This document shows, in pieces, positions 5,712 to 6,398 of a stretch of DNA of 6,398 bases. Every line of letters begins with the position of its first letter. Positions within the stretch are counted from its first letter, which is position 1. Both the position numbers and the translations under genes were made by a program. The notes beneath the pieces were generated by a model, which was not told the origin of the DNA, ran no database searches, and worked only from the letters and a program-made list of their open reading frames with translations. This DNA is from Gammaproteobacteria bacterium. GTDB taxonomy: Bacteria > Pseudomonadota > Gammaproteobacteria > Pseudomonadales > GM7GCV1. The DNA lies in assembly GCA_030830945.1 (NCBI GenBank), contig JAURLY010000281.1:1-6398 (forward strand), in the 5' to 3' direction.

Positions 5712-6398
5712 ATGACAACAACAAAGTCGCCACAACCTTCGCTCATTGTTCGTGAAATAACGGATTTCGATCGTTTTCGCCATGTGTTCGGCGCCTGGGG
5801 TGGGCAGTTTCAGCAAATTTCACGGGGTCCGTTCAGGGGAGTTGTAGCGATTTATGCGGGATTGTGCGTCCGTGCATTCCGGGCAGAAACCAACCAGATC
5901 ATTTTCACGCGAGGACTGGATAAAACGGATCTGGTTACTGTCATTCCCATCACTGCCGCCAATGAGAAAACCTCCTGGCGAGGCAGACAAATCGCCAAAG
6001 GAAACCTGCTGATTAAAGGTCCTGATATCGAATACTACAATCAGACCGCACGTAATACGGTCATCAATGCTTTGCTGGTGCCACTAGAAACGTTCATGAC
6101 GGTGGCAGGTTCGTTGGCAGATGCCATGGTTGGCCATAAATGTTCTCGCTCGATCGCGTTCCGGCCATCGGTCGAAGCCATGCAAAAGTTTCAAACTTCG
6201 CTTGACGCGCTTATGACCTCGCCGGGGGCGATTAATCGCTGCGATGCTGAGGTCATGGAGCAGGCATGTCTCGATACTTTGTCGATGTGCCTGTCGTGCA
6301 GCGAATCAGACATCAAGACATTGGGCGTCAATCGTTTAGAGTTGATTAATGCGGCGCTCGATCTAATGATCGAGCGTTTTGAAGGGGGGCTGAAATCC
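5712..6398 (+). CDS. AraC-family transcriptional regulator, N-terminal sensor part; 3' end outside window
   Basis: The open frame runs 229 codons to the window edge without a stop. The N-terminal part (about 11-130) fits the AraC-type cupin-like ligand-binding domain: GGQFQQISRGPFRG at 30-43, a run of beta strands, then TSWRGRQIAKGNLLIKGP at 87-104. Residues 150-229 are helical linker. The helix-turn-helix DNA-binding domain, usually the last 100 or so residues, would lie beyond the edge, so the assignment rests on the sensor domain alone. In-frame stop TAA at 5643-5645 limits the upstream extension; GTG codons at 5688 and 5691 are alternative starts but have no ribosome binding site. The chosen ATG has only a weak AGAG 12 nt upstream. 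It may control the divergent membrane operon or genes to its right. Confidence 0.8.
   Translation, partial: MTTTKSPQPSLIVREITDFDRFRHVFGAWGGQFQQISRGPFRGVVAIYAGLCVRAFRAETNQIIFTRGLDKTDLVTVIPITAANEKTSWRGRQIAKGNLLIKGPDIEYYNQTARNTVINALLVPLETFMTVAGSLADAMVGHKCSRSIAFRPSVEAMQKFQTSLDALMTSPGAINRCDAEVMEQACLDTLSMCLSCSESDIKTLGVNRLELINAALDLMIERFEGGLKS

Noticed and set aside
5583..5816. Minus-strand ORF of 77 codons across the regulator start
   Set aside because: Its first half is antisense to the N terminus of the AraC-type gene and contains a Cys-Cys-Cys/Trp-rich shadow sequence. The end reads somewhat protein-like, but there is no suitable start or ribosome binding site for that part alone, and the likely promoter lies within it.

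Overview
The window looks like chromosomal DNA from a Gram-negative bacterium, most likely a marine or other aquatic gammaproteobacterium. That taxonomic guess is inference: it rests on an exported arylsulfatase, an outer-membrane-type lipoprotein with DUF302 domains, and a HlyD-like inner-membrane adaptor. No rRNA, tRNA, CRISPR array, transposase or phage gene was seen.

Layout. Five genes run leftwards (minus strand) over 2-5404, and one gene runs rightwards from 5712 and leaves the window at its 3' end. In transcription order the minus-strand genes are: a 142-residue three-helix membrane protein (5404-4976); a HlyD/YibH-type membrane fusion protein (4972-3743, 3-nt gap); an alpha/beta hydrolase with an Asp nucleophile (3639-2671, 103-nt gap); a lipoprotein with two DUF302 domains (2610-1720, 60-nt gap); and an exported Cys-type sulfatase (1717 to the left edge, 2-nt gap, truncated at its C terminus). 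The plus-strand gene encodes the ligand-binding part of an AraC-family regulator; its DNA-binding end lies outside the window.

There appear to be two functional blocks. The membrane protein and the fusion protein form a tightly packed pair, like the small-membrane-protein/HlyD pairs yiaW-yiaV and yibI-yibH of enterobacteria. The hydrolase, lipoprotein and sulfatase form a second block that could strip sulfate from, and further hydrolyse, an organic sulfate ester or halogenated/epoxide-like substrate. The first block is visibly richer in G+C (about 57-63% in sampled lines) than the second (about 32-47%). No convincing terminator was found between them, so one long transcript remains possible.

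The 307-bp divergent region (5405-5711) is the most interesting non-coding stretch. It holds a likely promoter for the AraC-type gene, an inverted repeat that also encloses a -10-like box for the opposite strand, two palindromes one helical turn apart, and a 22-codon ORF with a strong Shine-Dalgarno tract whose stop codon directly abuts the start codon of the first membrane gene.
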